Shown here piece by piece: positions 55,755 through 64,000 of a stretch of 64,000 nt of DNA; position 1 is the stretch's first letter, and the number at the start of each line of letters is the position of its first letter. A program made the position numbers and the translations under genes. This stretch comes from Herbaspirillum sp. DW155. GTDB lineage: Bacteria; Pseudomonadota; Gammaproteobacteria; Burkholderiales; Burkholderiaceae_D. Location: the NCBI RefSeq assembly GCF_037076565.1, contig NZ_AP029028.1, positions 806,001 to 870,000 of the forward strand, given 5' to 3'. The notes beneath the pieces are model-generated. The model was not told the origin of the DNA and made no database searches. It saw only the letters and a list, made by a program, of their open reading frames with translations.

Positions 55755-56828
55755 ATGACCACTTCCATTGCTACACCTTCCCGCACGCTGTCCCATCGCA
55801 GCGCCTCCCTGCGCGGCGCATGGCCCTGGCTGCTCCTGCTGCTGGTGGCCTATGGCGTGCTGCCGTGGGCGGCCTCGGCCTATGTCATCGATGCCTTGCT
55901 GATTCCTTTTCTGGCGCTCTCGCTGGCGGCGGTCGGGCTGAACCTGTTGACCGGCTATGCCGGCCAGCTCTCGCTGGGCAGTTCGGCCTTCATGGCGGTG
56001 GGGGCCTTCGCCGCCTACAACCTCAATCTGCGCGTGGAGGGCTTGCCGCTGCTGGTCTCCATCGCCCTGGCAGGGCTGGCGGCAACTGCCATCGGTCTGG
56101 TCTTCGGCTTGCCCAGCCTGCGTTTGCGCGGCTTCTACCTGGCCGTCTCGACGCTGGCGGCGCAGTTCTTCGTGCAGTGGGTGCTGGTCAAGTTCAGCTG
56201 GTTCAGCAATGACAATCCCTCCGGCGTGATCGATGCGCCGGTGCTGGTGGTGGGCGGCCTCGCCTTCGATACGCCGGCCGGGCGCTATCTGTTCGCGCTG
56301 GGTATCGTCACCGTGCTGACCCTGCTGTGCTGGCGGCTGGTGCAGAGCCAGACCGGCCATCACTTCATCGCCGTGCGCGACAACGAACAGGCCGCCCGCG
56401 TGATCGGCGTGCCGGTGCTGCGCACCAAGCTGCTGGCCTTTGCGGTCTCGTCTTTCATCATCGGCGTGGCCGGCGTGCTGTGGGGCTTCGTCTACCTGCG
56501 CACGGTGGAGCCGGCCGGCTTCAATCTGGATCGCTCGCTGCAGATTCTCTTCATCGTCATCATCGGCGGCCTGGCGACGATACGCGGGGCCTTCCTGGGG
56601 GCGGCGCTGATCGTGGTGTTCCCGCTGCTGCTGTCGCGCCTGGGGAGCCTGCTGCTGGGGCAGTGGTTCGATTCGGGCGTGCTGGAGATGAGCCAGCGCA
56701 TCGTGCTGGGGGCGCTGATCATCTTCTTCCTCATCGTCGAACCGCAGGGGCTGGCGGCGCTGTGGGAAAGGGCGCGCCGTCGCCTTCAGGCCCTTCATGC
56801 CCTTCATGCGCGCGCATCTTCCCCATAA
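55755..56828 (+). CDS. ABC transporter permease, LivM-like
   Basis: This 357-residue permease has about ten helices. LSLAAVGLNLLTGYAGQLSL near residue 54 and GSSAFMAVGAFAAYNL are the LivM signature. HFIAVRDNEQAARVIGVPV near 200 is the cytoplasmic coupling loop to the ATPase, and GGLATIRGAFLGAALIV lies near 275. It is the second pore subunit of the importer. Confidence 0.9.
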   Translation: MTTSIATPSRTLSHRSASLRGAWPWLLLLLVAYGVLPWAASAYVIDALLIPFLALSLAAVGLNLLTGYAGQLSLGSSAFMAVGAFAAYNLNLRVEGLPLLVSIALAGLAATAIGLVFGLPSLRLRGFYLAVSTLAAQFFVQWVLVKFSWFSNDNPSGVIDAPVLVVGGLAFDTPAGRYLFALGIVTVLTLLCWRLVQSQTGHHFIAVRDNEQAARVIGVPVLRTKLLAFAVSSFIIGVAGVLWGFVYLRTVEPAGFNLDRSLQILFIVIIGGLATIRGAFLGAALIVVFPLLLSRLGSLLLGQWFDSGVLEMSQRIVLGALIIFFLIVEPQGLAALWERARRRLQALHALHARASSP

Positions 56829-56874
56829 CTTTTTACCTTCACTTCCACACTCACCACGGAGAAGCTCTCTCACC

Positions 56875-58191
56875 ATGCTGCACTCAAAATTATTAAAAAC
56901 CTTCATTCTGGCGGCAGCCATGCTCTCTGCAGGCCTGCAAAATGCCCGTGCCGACGAACAATTCTTCCCCCTGCAGAGTTACCGGGTCGGTCCTTACGCC
57001 GCTGGCGGGACCGGCTTCTTTGGCGGTTTCATCGATTACCTGAACCTGGTCAACCTGCGCGATGGCGGCGTGGGCGGCGTCAAGCTGACCTGGGAAGAGG
57101 GCGAGACCCAATACGAAGTGGAGCGCGGCGTGGAAGTCTACGAGCGCCTCAAGCAGCGTCCCAACATCGCCACCTGGAATCCGCTCTCGGTGGGCATCGC
57201 CTATGCGCTGCTGGACCGCGTGACGGCCGACAAGGTGCCGCTGTTGACCATCAACCACGGCCGCACCGATACCACCGACGGGCGCGTGTTCAAGTACATC
57301 TTCCCGCTGCTGTTGAATCCCTATAGCGAGACCTCGGGCATCGTCAACTACATCGCCAGCAAGGAAGGCGGGACCGACAAGCTCAAGGGCAAGAAGATCG
57401 TGGTGCTCTATCACGGTTCGCCCTACGGCAAGGAGACCATTCCCATCTACCAGCTGCTGTCGGAAAAATATGGTTTCTCGCTGCAGCAGATCGAAGTGCC
57501 GCATCCGGGCAATGACCAGCAGGCGCAGTGGCTGGCGATCCGCCGTGCCAAGCCGGATTACGTGGTGCTGCGTGGCTGGGGCGTGATGAATCCGGTGGCC
57601 TTGAAGACGGCACAGAAGTCGGGCTTCCCGGCCGATCACATCATCGGCAACGTCTGGTCCAATTCGGAAGAGGACGTGATTCCCGCAGGCGATGCCGCCA
57701 AGGGTTACGTGGCCATCACCACCGTGGCCGCCGGGGCGCAGTACCCGGTGCTGCAGGATATCCAGAAGATCGTCTATGGCGCCGGCAAGGGTAACCTGCA
57801 GGATCCCAAGCGCATCGGCAGCGTCTATCACAACCTCGGCGTACTCAACGGCATCCTCAACGTGGAAGCGATCCGCATCGCCCAGGCGAAGTTCGGCAAG
57901 CGCACGCTGACCGGCGATGAAATCCGCTGGGGCCTGGAAAACCTCACCATCGATCAGGCGCGGGCTGCCGCCCTCGGTGCCAAGGGCTTGTTCCATTCCA
58001 TCCACGTGACCTGGGACAACCACGAAGGCGATGGCCTGGTGGCCTTCCAGCAATGGGATGGCAAGCAGTGGCACGTGGTCTCGGACTGGATCGCGCCGGA
58101 CTGGAAGCTGCTGCGTCCCATCATCGAAAAATCCGCCCTGGCCTATGCCAAGGAAAAGAACATCAAGGTGCGCAAGAGCATCGATGACTGA
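56875..58191 (+). CDS. ABC transporter substrate-binding protein, HAAT family
   Basis: This 438-residue periplasmic protein has a signal peptide ending QNARA before DEQ near residue 27. The mature part follows the branched-chain amino acid binding fold: SYRVGPYAAGGTGFFGGF near 37, LLTINHGRTDTTDG near 123, and RAKPDYVVLRGWGVMNPVA near 224. It is longer than LivK (about 370). In this locus the ligand is more likely an organosulfur compound than an amino acid. That is inferred from its position between sfnG and sfnB and is untested. Confidence 0.88.
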   Translation: MLHSKLLKTFILAAAMLSAGLQNARADEQFFPLQSYRVGPYAAGGTGFFGGFIDYLNLVNLRDGGVGGVKLTWEEGETQYEVERGVEVYERLKQRPNIATWNPLSVGIAYALLDRVTADKVPLLTINHGRTDTTDGRVFKYIFPLLLNPYSETSGIVNYIASKEGGTDKLKGKKIVVLYHGSPYGKETIPIYQLLSEKYGFSLQQIEVPHPGNDQQAQWLAIRRAKPDYVVLRGWGVMNPVALKTAQKSGFPADHIIGNVWSNSEEDVIPAGDAAKGYVAITTVAAGAQYPVLQDIQKIVYGAGKGNLQDPKRIGSVYHNLGVLNGILNVEAIRIAQAKFGKRTLTGDEIRWGLENLTIDQARAAALGAKGLFHSIHVTWDNHEGDGLVAFQQWDGKQWHVVSDWIAPDWKLLRPIIEKSALAYAKEKNIKVRKSIDD

Positions 58192-58271
58192 TGATCACTG
58201 ATGGCCGGCCCGGGACTTGCCGGGCCGCCTGCCTGTTCCTCTACCTCTGCATTTTTTTGAAAGGCCCAACC

Positions 58272-59531
58272 ATGTCTGCCGTGCTCGCTCCCTCTTTCCA
58301 TTCCGCTTCGCCTGCCTCTGGTCCGGTGCCGGGTCTGCCGCTTGCTGAACAGCCGGCGCATGTGATCCGTGACGATGCCGAAGCCATCGCCGTGGCCCAT
58401 GCGCTGGCCAAACGCCTGGCCGAAGGCGCTTCTGAACGCGACCGCCTGCGCCGCTGGCCGGTGGAGGAAATCGAAGCCTATTCGCAAAGCGGCCTGTGGG
58501 CCATCAACGTGCCGCGTGCCTTCGGCGGGGCCGAAGTCTCCTATGCCACGCTGGCCGAAGTGATCGCCATCATCTCGGCGGCCGACCCCTCGCTGGGCCA
58601 GATCACGCAGAACCATCTGGGCTTCGTGGCGGCGGTGCGCACGGTCTCCGATCCCGAGCAGCAGAAGCGCTTCTTTGCCGATTTCCTGCGCGGCGTGCGC
58701 TGGGGAAATGCGTTTTCCGAATCGGGTTCCAAGCGCGCGGCGGACTTCGAGACGCGCTTCGTCGATGCGGGCGACCACGTGATCGTGACCGGCAAGAAGT
58801 TCTATTCCACCGGCGCACTGCTGGCGCATTACGTGCCCATCGTCGCCAATGACGAAGAGAACCGCACCTGGTACGTGGTGGCCGAGCGCAATGCGCCGGG
58901 CCTGACCGTGATCGACGACTGGTCAGCCTTCGGCCAGCGCACCACCCTGAGCGGCACCGTCATCATCGATCAGGTGAAGGTGCCCAAGACGCATCTGATC
59001 CCGGCCTACAAGGGCTATCTCGAACCCTCGGCCGATGGCGCCATCTTCCAGATCATCCAGGCTGCGGTGGATGTGGGCATCGCCCGCGCCGCCATTGCCG
59101 ATACCCAGGACTTCGTGCGTACCAAGTCGCGGCCCTGGATCGACAGCCAGCGCGATCATGCCTGGGAAGATCCGTATTCCATCCAGGCCGTGGGTGACCT
59201 GCAGATCCGCCTGCACGCCAGCGAAGCGCTGCTGGAACGCGCCGGCCGCGCCATCGATGTTGCCGTGGCCGCGCCTGATGCCGAGAGCGTGGCGCGTGCG
59301 CAGATTCTGACGGCCGAAGCCAAGGTGCTCTCCACCGAGATCGCCATCCACGCCACCAACAAGCTCTTCGAACTGGCCGGCACGCGCTCCACCCTGGGCC
59401 AGTACAACCTGGACCGCCATTGGCGCAATGCGCGCACCCACACGTTGCATGATCCGGTGCGCTGGAAATATGCCATCGTCGGCAATTACTACCTCAATGG
59501 CATCAAGCCGCCCTTCCACGCATGGAGCTGA
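58272..59531 (+). CDS. sfnB: SfnB-family sulfur acquisition oxidoreductase (acyl-CoA dehydrogenase-like)
   Basis: This 419-residue flavoprotein has the acyl-CoA dehydrogenase fold. The N-terminal helical domain holds LWAINVPRAFGGAEVSYATL near residue 76, the middle beta domain SESGSKRAADFETR near 148 and TLSGTVIIDQVKVPKTHLI near 225, and the C-terminal domain ends LGQYNLDRHWRNARTHTLHD and the typical HAW tail. It belongs with SfnB/DszC-like FMN monooxygenases rather than true dehydrogenases. Its exact sulfur substrate is unknown. It follows the binding-protein gene on the same strand. Confidence 0.87.
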   Translation: MSAVLAPSFHSASPASGPVPGLPLAEQPAHVIRDDAEAIAVAHALAKRLAEGASERDRLRRWPVEEIEAYSQSGLWAINVPRAFGGAEVSYATLAEVIAIISAADPSLGQITQNHLGFVAAVRTVSDPEQQKRFFADFLRGVRWGNAFSESGSKRAADFETRFVDAGDHVIVTGKKFYSTGALLAHYVPIVANDEENRTWYVVAERNAPGLTVIDDWSAFGQRTTLSGTVIIDQVKVPKTHLIPAYKGYLEPSADGAIFQIIQAAVDVGIARAAIADTQDFVRTKSRPWIDSQRDHAWEDPYSIQAVGDLQIRLHASEALLERAGRAIDVAVAAPDAESVARAQILTAEAKVLSTEIAIHATNKLFELAGTRSTLGQYNLDRHWRNARTHTLHDPVRWKYAIVGNYYLNGIKPPFHAWS

Positions 59532-59532
59532 G

Positions 59533-60285
<753 letters not shown>

Positions 60286-60297
<12 letters not shown>

Positions 60298-60337
60298 TGC
60301 GGCTGCTTGATGAGGCTGCTTAAGGCGGCTGCTTAAT
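60286..60337 (+). repeat. Four tandem copies of a 13-bp unit over the livF stop
   Basis: Units at 60286, 60299, 60312 and 60325 read GCGGCTGCTTGAT twice, then GAGGCTGCTTAAG and GCGGCTGCTTAAT. Each unit contains a stop-like TGA or TAA. The repeat probably arose by slippage and may vary between strains. Confidence 0.85.
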
Positions 60338-60373
60338 GCTGATGTGAAAGAGCATTAAAGTTACCTTAATGCT
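60333..60373 (+). promoter_or_regulatory. Three alternating complementary octamers
   Basis: TTAATGCT (60333-60340), AGCATTAA (60351-60358) and TTAATGCT (60366-60373) allow the middle copy to pair with either neighbour, giving two exclusive hairpins downstream of livF. No long T run follows. Confidence 0.45.
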
Positions 60374-60426
60374 GGCGCAGATCAAAACAACGGCAATGAG
60401 CGCGCCAGCGCATCGACCCGGCTGAC

Positions 60427-60432
60427 TATACT
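60427..60432 (+). promoter_or_regulatory. Putative -10 of the DASS transporter gene
   Basis: TATACT stands about 70 bases before the start codon; the -35 region is weak, suggesting activator dependence or a poor promoter. Confidence 0.35.
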
Positions 60433-60436
60433 GGGC

Positions 60437-60478
60437 GCAAGGATGGCCGTACGGCAACAGGCTGTGCGGCCATCTTGC
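60437..60478 (+). promoter_or_regulatory. 5' leader hairpin before the DASS transporter gene
   Basis: GCAAGGATGGCCG (60437-60449) and CGGCCATCTTGC (60467-60478) form a 12-bp stem with one bulged G and a 17-base loop. If the TATACT box is used, it sits at the very 5' end of the message. Confidence 0.45.
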
Positions 60479-60502
60479 TTTCATAGTCTTCAGGATGATG
60501 CG

Positions 60503-62008
60503 ATGTTCAATCAACTCAAAGCCACCTTCAAGTATTTCAACGACGCCGTACCCTTCAAGCTGGTACCGGCCCTCTTCGCCACGGCGGTCCTGATCCTGCT
60601 GCTGCTCACGCCCTGCCCGGCGGGGCTGGAGCCCAAGGCCTGGGCGCTGGTGGCGATCTTCCTCACCACCATCGTGGCCATCATCCTCAAAGTCATGCCC
60701 ATCGGCGTGATGGCGATGATGGCCATCGTCATCGTCTCGCTCTCGCAGGTGACGTCCAACTCGTCCAAGGGGGCCATCGCCGATGCGCTGGCCAGTTTTT
60801 CCAATCCGCTGATCTGGCTCATCGTGGTGGCCATCCTGATTTCGCGCGGTCTGAAGAAGACCGGGCTGGGGCGGCGTGTCGGGCTGATGTTCATCGCCCT
60901 GCTGGGCAAGCGTACGGTGGGCATCGGCTACGGTCTGGCGATCTGCGAACTGGTGCTGGCGCCGTTCACGCCCAGCAATACGGCGCGCGGCGGTGGCATC
61001 GTGCACCCCATCATGAAGTCGATTGCCAACGCCTTCGATTCCGATCCGGCCAAGGGCACGCAGAACAAGGTCGGCACCTATCTGGCGCTGGTCAACTATC
61101 ACGCCAACCCGATCACCTCGGCCATGTTCCTGACTGCCACGGCGCCCAATCCGCTGGTGGTCAACTACGTGGCCAAGGCCACCGGTCACGCACTGCAGCT
61201 GACCTGGACCACCTGGGCGCTGTGCATGCTGCTGCCCGGTCTGGTGTGCCTGCTGATCATGCCGCTGGTGATCTACCTGATCTCGCCGCCGGAGCTGAAG
61301 TCCACCCCCAATGCGGTCGATTACGCCCACAGTGAACTGGACAAGATGGGCAAGCTCGGCGCCAGCGAAAAGGTCATGCTGGGCACTTTCGCCTTGTTGC
61401 TGCTGCTGTGGGCCAATGTCCCGGCCATGCTGCTGGGGGCGGCCTTTACGCTCGATCCCACTGTGGTAGCGTTCGTGGGACTGTTCGTGCTCATCATCAC
61501 CGGCACCATCGACTGGGATGACGTGCTCTCGGAAAAGAGCGCCTGGGATACGCTGGTCTGGTTCGGTGCGCTGGTGATGCTGGCCGAGCAGTTGAACAAG
61601 ACGGGCGTCATCGCCTGGTTCTCCGAAGGCATGAAGGCCGCCATCGTTGCCAGCGGCATGGGATGGACGGCTGCGGCCGCGGTGCTGCTGATGGTGTTCG
61701 TGCTGTCGCATTACTTCTTCGCCAGTACCACGGCGCACGTCAGCGCGATGATGCTGGCCTTCCTCACGGTGGGCGCGCAACTGCTGCCGCCGCAGTACGT
61801 GGTCCCCTTCATGCTGATGATGACCGCCGGCTCGGGCGTGATGATGACGCTGACCCATTACGCCACCGGTACCTCGCCGATCATCTTCGGCAGCGGCTAT
61901 GTTTCCATGGGCAAGTGGTGGGGCGTGGGCTTCGTGATGGCGATGGTGGAACTGCTGGTGTTTGCGACGGTGGGGATGGTGTGGTGGAAGGTGTTGGGAT
62001 ATTGGTAG
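60503..62008 (+). CDS. DASS-family anion transporter (CitT/TtdT-like)
   Basis: This 501-residue membrane protein has about 12-14 helices. It has the family's paired hairpin motifs: LAPFTPSNTARGGGIVHPI near residue 154 (the SNT substrate/sodium motif) and MTLTHYATGTSPIIFGSGYV near 451. NPITSAMFLTATAPNPLV near 198 is another conserved element. Members move citrate, tartrate, succinate or 2-oxoglutarate by exchange or sodium symport; the substrate here is not determinable. CAGGATG lies upstream of the ATG at 60503. Confidence 0.88.
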   Translation: MFNQLKATFKYFNDAVPFKLVPALFATAVLILLLLTPCPAGLEPKAWALVAIFLTTIVAIILKVMPIGVMAMMAIVIVSLSQVTSNSSKGAIADALASFSNPLIWLIVVAILISRGLKKTGLGRRVGLMFIALLGKRTVGIGYGLAICELVLAPFTPSNTARGGGIVHPIMKSIANAFDSDPAKGTQNKVGTYLALVNYHANPITSAMFLTATAPNPLVVNYVAKATGHALQLTWTTWALCMLLPGLVCLLIMPLVIYLISPPELKSTPNAVDYAHSELDKMGKLGASEKVMLGTFALLLLLWANVPAMLLGAAFTLDPTVVAFVGLFVLIITGTIDWDDVLSEKSAWDTLVWFGALVMLAEQLNKTGVIAWFSEGMKAAIVASGMGWTAAAAVLLMVFVLSHYFFASTTAHVSAMMLAFLTVGAQLLPPQYVVPFMLMMTAGSGVMMTLTHYATGTSPIIFGSGYVSMGKWWGVGFVMAMVELLVFATVGMVWWKVLGYW

Positions 62009-62127
62009 AAAGGTGATGCTCTCGAAGCGGAGCAACATTGCCGGCTGTTGTTGGTGGTGCGGCTTAGCTTCGTGATCGGGCTGGGCCAGAATGCACCTTC
62101 CATCGTCACATCAGCGAGGTCTGCATC

Positions 62128-62436
62128 ATGCGAGAAGTTGGTTCTATATCGCCAGGCGAGTTGCTTAAACGGGAGTTCCTGAAGCCCATGGGCATCACCC
62201 AATACCGTCTGGCCAAGGAAATCGGCGTCTCTCAATTGCGCATCAGCGAGATCGTCAATGGCAAGCGTGCCGTAACAGCCGATACTGATTTGCGGCTCGC
62301 ACGCTTCTTCGGACTCTCCGATGGATACTGGCTGCGCGCGCAAGTCGCGTATGACACTGAAATCGCGCGTGAAAAGATGCGCGATGTGCTGGCTGGTATC
62401 AAGCAGTGGCAACCCAAGGAGCCGAGCCCGGTCTGA
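62128..62436 (+). CDS. higA: HigA-family antitoxin, XRE type, without an intact toxin neighbour
   Basis: This 102-residue protein starts SISPGELLKREFLKPMGITQ, followed by the helix-turn-helix RLAKEIGVSQLRISEIVNGK (about 27-46) and TADTDLRLARFFGLSDGYWL, the exact layout of HigA antitoxins. In usual higBA pairs the RelE-like toxin HigB (about 92 residues) lies immediately upstream. Here only 119 bases separate the start from the transporter gene, so no full toxin fits. It may be a remnant that still acts as a DNA-binding protein. Confidence 0.85.
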   Translation: MREVGSISPGELLKREFLKPMGITQYRLAKEIGVSQLRISEIVNGKRAVTADTDLRLARFFGLSDGYWLRAQVAYDTEIAREKMRDVLAGIKQWQPKEPSPV

Positions 62437-62458
62437 GGAGGCAGCGGCTTCAATGAAA

Positions 62459-62490
62459 ATGACGGCTTCCCGAGGGAGCCGTCATTTTTT
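62459..62490 (+). terminator. Terminator between higA and adhP
   Basis: ATGACGGCT (62459-62467) pairs with AGCCGTCAT (62477-62485), followed by six T. AAAA on the left may allow weaker use for the converging adhP. Confidence 0.88.
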
Positions 62491-62523
62491 ATTGCGTCAA
62501 GGTTCTGCGTACGCCGGAATCTC

Positions 62524-63549
62524 TTACTTCAGGTCCAGCACAATCCGCCCATCAATCTTGCCCTCTTCCATGCGCGCAAAGATGGCGTTGATGTTGTCCA
62601 GCTTGTCCCAGGTGAAGTGCGCCGCGACCTTGCCTTCGGCGGCGAAGACCAGCGACTCTTCCAGATCCTGGCGGGTGCCGACGATGGAGCCCCGCACGGT
62701 GATGCGCTTCAAGACCGTATTGAATACCGGCAGGCTGATGTCGCCCGGCGGCAGGCCGACCAGGGCCATGGTGCCGCGTGCGCGCAGGAAGCCGAAGGCC
62801 TGTTCCATCGCCTTGGGCGAGACCGCCGTCACCAGCGCACCATGCGCGCCACCGATGATGCGCTGGACCTCGGCCACCGCATTGTGGTCGCGGCCATCGA
62901 CGGTGAGGTCCGCGCCCAGCTTCCTGGCCAGGGCCAGCTTGTCTTCGTGGATGTCGGCGGCGACCACGTGCATGCCCATGGCCTTGGCATACTGCACGGC
63001 CATGTGGCCCAGGCCGCCGATGCCGGAGATGACCACCCATTCACCGGGGCGTACCTCGGTTTCCTTCAAGCCCTTGTAGACGGTCACGCCGGCGCACAGC
63101 ACCGGGGCAGCCGGGCCGAATTCCAGCGCGTCGGGCAGGCGGCCGACGAAGTTGGGATCGGCCAGGCCGTATTGGGCAAAGCTGCCGTTGACGGAATAGC
63201 CGGTGTTCTGTTGTTCGGCGCACAGGGTTTCCCAGCCGGTGCGGCAGGGCGAGCAGCAGCCGCAGGCCGTGTGCAGCCAGGGCACGCCCACGCGGTCACC
63301 TTCCTTGACGTGCTTCACGCCCGCACCCAGCGCGGCGACGTAGCCGGTGCCTTCGTGGCCGGGAATGAACGGGGGCGTGGGTTTGACGGGCCAGTCACCA
63401 TGGGCCGCGTGCAGGTCGGTATGGCACACGCCGCTGGCTTCGAACTTGACCAGGATCTGGCCCGGACCCGGCGTCGGGACGGGCACTTGTTCGATGGACA
63501 GGGGCTTGCCGAATTCGCGGACGACGGCCGCTTTCATCATTTGCGTCAT
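62524..63549 (-). CDS. adhP: Zinc-dependent alcohol dehydrogenase AdhP
   Basis: This 341-residue medium-chain dehydrogenase interconverts ethanol-like alcohols and aldehydes with NAD. Catalytic zinc ligands are in GVCHTDLHAAHGDWP (the cysteine near residue 42) and PGHEGTGYVAALG (the histidine near 65). The structural zinc cysteines are in CGCCSPCRTGWETLC. The NAD fold has VISGIGGLGHMAVQYAK near 173, and DGRIVLDL ends the protein. An ATG four codons later (MMKAAV) is also possible. The gene is monocistronic and converges with higA. Confidence 0.93.
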   Translation of the reverse strand: MTQMMKAAVVREFGKPLSIEQVPVPTPGPGQILVKFEASGVCHTDLHAAHGDWPVKPTPPFIPGHEGTGYVAALGAGVKHVKEGDRVGVPWLHTACGCCSPCRTGWETLCAEQQNTGYSVNGSFAQYGLADPNFVGRLPDALEFGPAAPVLCAGVTVYKGLKETEVRPGEWVVISGIGGLGHMAVQYAKAMGMHVVAADIHEDKLALARKLGADLTVDGRDHNAVAEVQRIIGGAHGALVTAVSPKAMEQAFGFLRARGTMALVGLPPGDISLPVFNTVLKRITVRGSIVGTRQDLEESLVFAAEGKVAAHFTWDKLDNINAIFARMEEGKIDGRIVLDLK

Positions 63550-63863
63550 ATGCGCTCCTCGGGGGGATCAACGGGATGCAAGGGCAGGGCGGCCTGCTTG
63601 TGCTGAATTGGCGGCCTGTTGTTCCTGCCTGCAAATGCCACTATCCTCCGCACCCGCGATGACGACAATCGATGATTGCGCATGGATTGATCCATGTCGC
63701 CCATCGTTGAAAAACTGCAGGGCGCGATCGCGCTGTTGCCGTCCGTTGATTACACTTCGCAGCGCCTTCGATACGGCCCTGACGGGCCTGCTCAGTCCGA
63801 ACGGGGGCAGGGGCGCAGATGACTTCTCTTGCGCTGGTGTCACGTCCGGTCAGTCTGCGCTTC
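63550..63863 (-). other. Intergenic region upstream of adhP (314 bases)
   Basis: No gene is visible. It contains a REP-like element at 63765-63804 near the 3' end of the DeoR-type gene. The adhP promoter is presumably close to 63560-63640, but no clear boxes stand out. Confidence 0.5.
63765..63804. repeat. REP-like element, third copy
   Basis: It runs CCTTCGATACGG to CTCAGTCCGAACGG with a GGCCC/GGGCC hairpin inside, resembling the pair at 52620-52717. It lies downstream of the DeoR-type gene. Confidence 0.65.
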
Positions 63864-64000
63864 TTACTTTGCGATCACCACTTCCACATCGGTCTCCGCC
63901 AGCAACGCCGCCAGTTCAGGCGGGGGCGGAGCATCGGTGAAGAGCACGTCGATCTGCGAGAGGTGCGCCATCTTCACCAGCGCCTGCCGGCCGAACTTGC
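63864..64000 (-). CDS. DeoR/GlpR-family transcriptional regulator, C-terminal fragment
   Basis: Only the last 45 codons are inside the window; the gene enters from the right edge. The fragment KFGRQALVKMAHLSQIDVLF followed by TDAPPPPELAALLAE matches the end of the DeoR sugar-phosphate sensor domain (typically SKFGR.A...I..L..id.lITD). These regulators repress sugar or polyol genes. The target genes would lie outside the window. Confidence 0.75.
   Translation of the reverse strand, partial: KFGRQALVKMAHLSQIDVLFTDAPPPPELAALLAETDVEVVIAK

Overview
The window is 64 kb of high-GC DNA with dense, short-spaced genes. The TRAP transporter, the rpsU-yqeY-dnaG-rpoD cluster, an rpoD with a long lysine/alanine-rich N-terminus, NikR/NicT and the sfn sulfur genes together suggest a Betaproteobacterium of the Oxalobacteraceae, most like Herbaspirillum. 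This placement rests on recognising protein families, not on a search. No phage, insertion sequence or CRISPR array was seen; XerD is the housekeeping type.

Layout. 1-5.0 kb: a DctS-like sensor kinase cut by the window edge, divergent from a DctPQM TRAP transporter, followed by a structured, terminator-ended region that may be a small RNA. 5.1-11.5 kb: housekeeping genes (glyoxalase-like protein, ogt, xerD, ybaK, plsY, tsaD, ybiB) and a small helix-turn-helix protein. 12.5-20.2 kb: an MHYT-GGDEF-EAL protein, a MATE exporter with an ArnT-like glycosyltransferase, rpmE2, rho and trxA. 20.7-31.1 kb: an AddB/AddA-type nuclease-helicase pair, a Kef-like antiporter coupled to a YbdK-type ligase, and a YhiN-like flavoprotein. 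31.4-37.4 kb: rpsU-yqeY-dnaG-rpoD, then a tRNA-Ile(CAU) gene.

37.6-39.3 kb: an accessory hipBA toxin-antitoxin pair beside the tRNA, behind two matching 40-bp palindromic operators. 39.5-48.7 kb: genes fitting the aminoadipate branch of lysine catabolism: piperideine-6-carboxylate dehydrogenase (amaB), an aminoadipate-type aminotransferase, a short 2-oxoadipate dioxygenase/decarboxylase (HglS family) and a 2-hydroxyglutarate dehydrogenase-like flavoprotein, with two LysR regulators and a lone periplasmic binding protein. 48.8-50.4 kb: a nickel permease with a NikR-like operator, and nikR.

50.5-60.3 kb is the most interesting region: a sulfur-scavenging locus with a sigma-54 activator (SfnR-like), two palindromic enhancer-like sites and a -24/-12 promoter in front of an FMN reductase (msuE), then dimethylsulfone monooxygenase (sfnG), a complete branched-chain-amino-acid-type ABC importer and sfnB. 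The importer is interleaved with sfnG and sfnB, so it probably brings in the organosulfur substrate, which would be an unusual cargo for this transporter family. 60.5-64 kb: a DASS anion transporter, a lone HigA-type antitoxin, a zinc alcohol dehydrogenase and the 3' end of a DeoR-family regulator.

Functional assignments come from recognised motifs and gene order; no alignment or folding was run.
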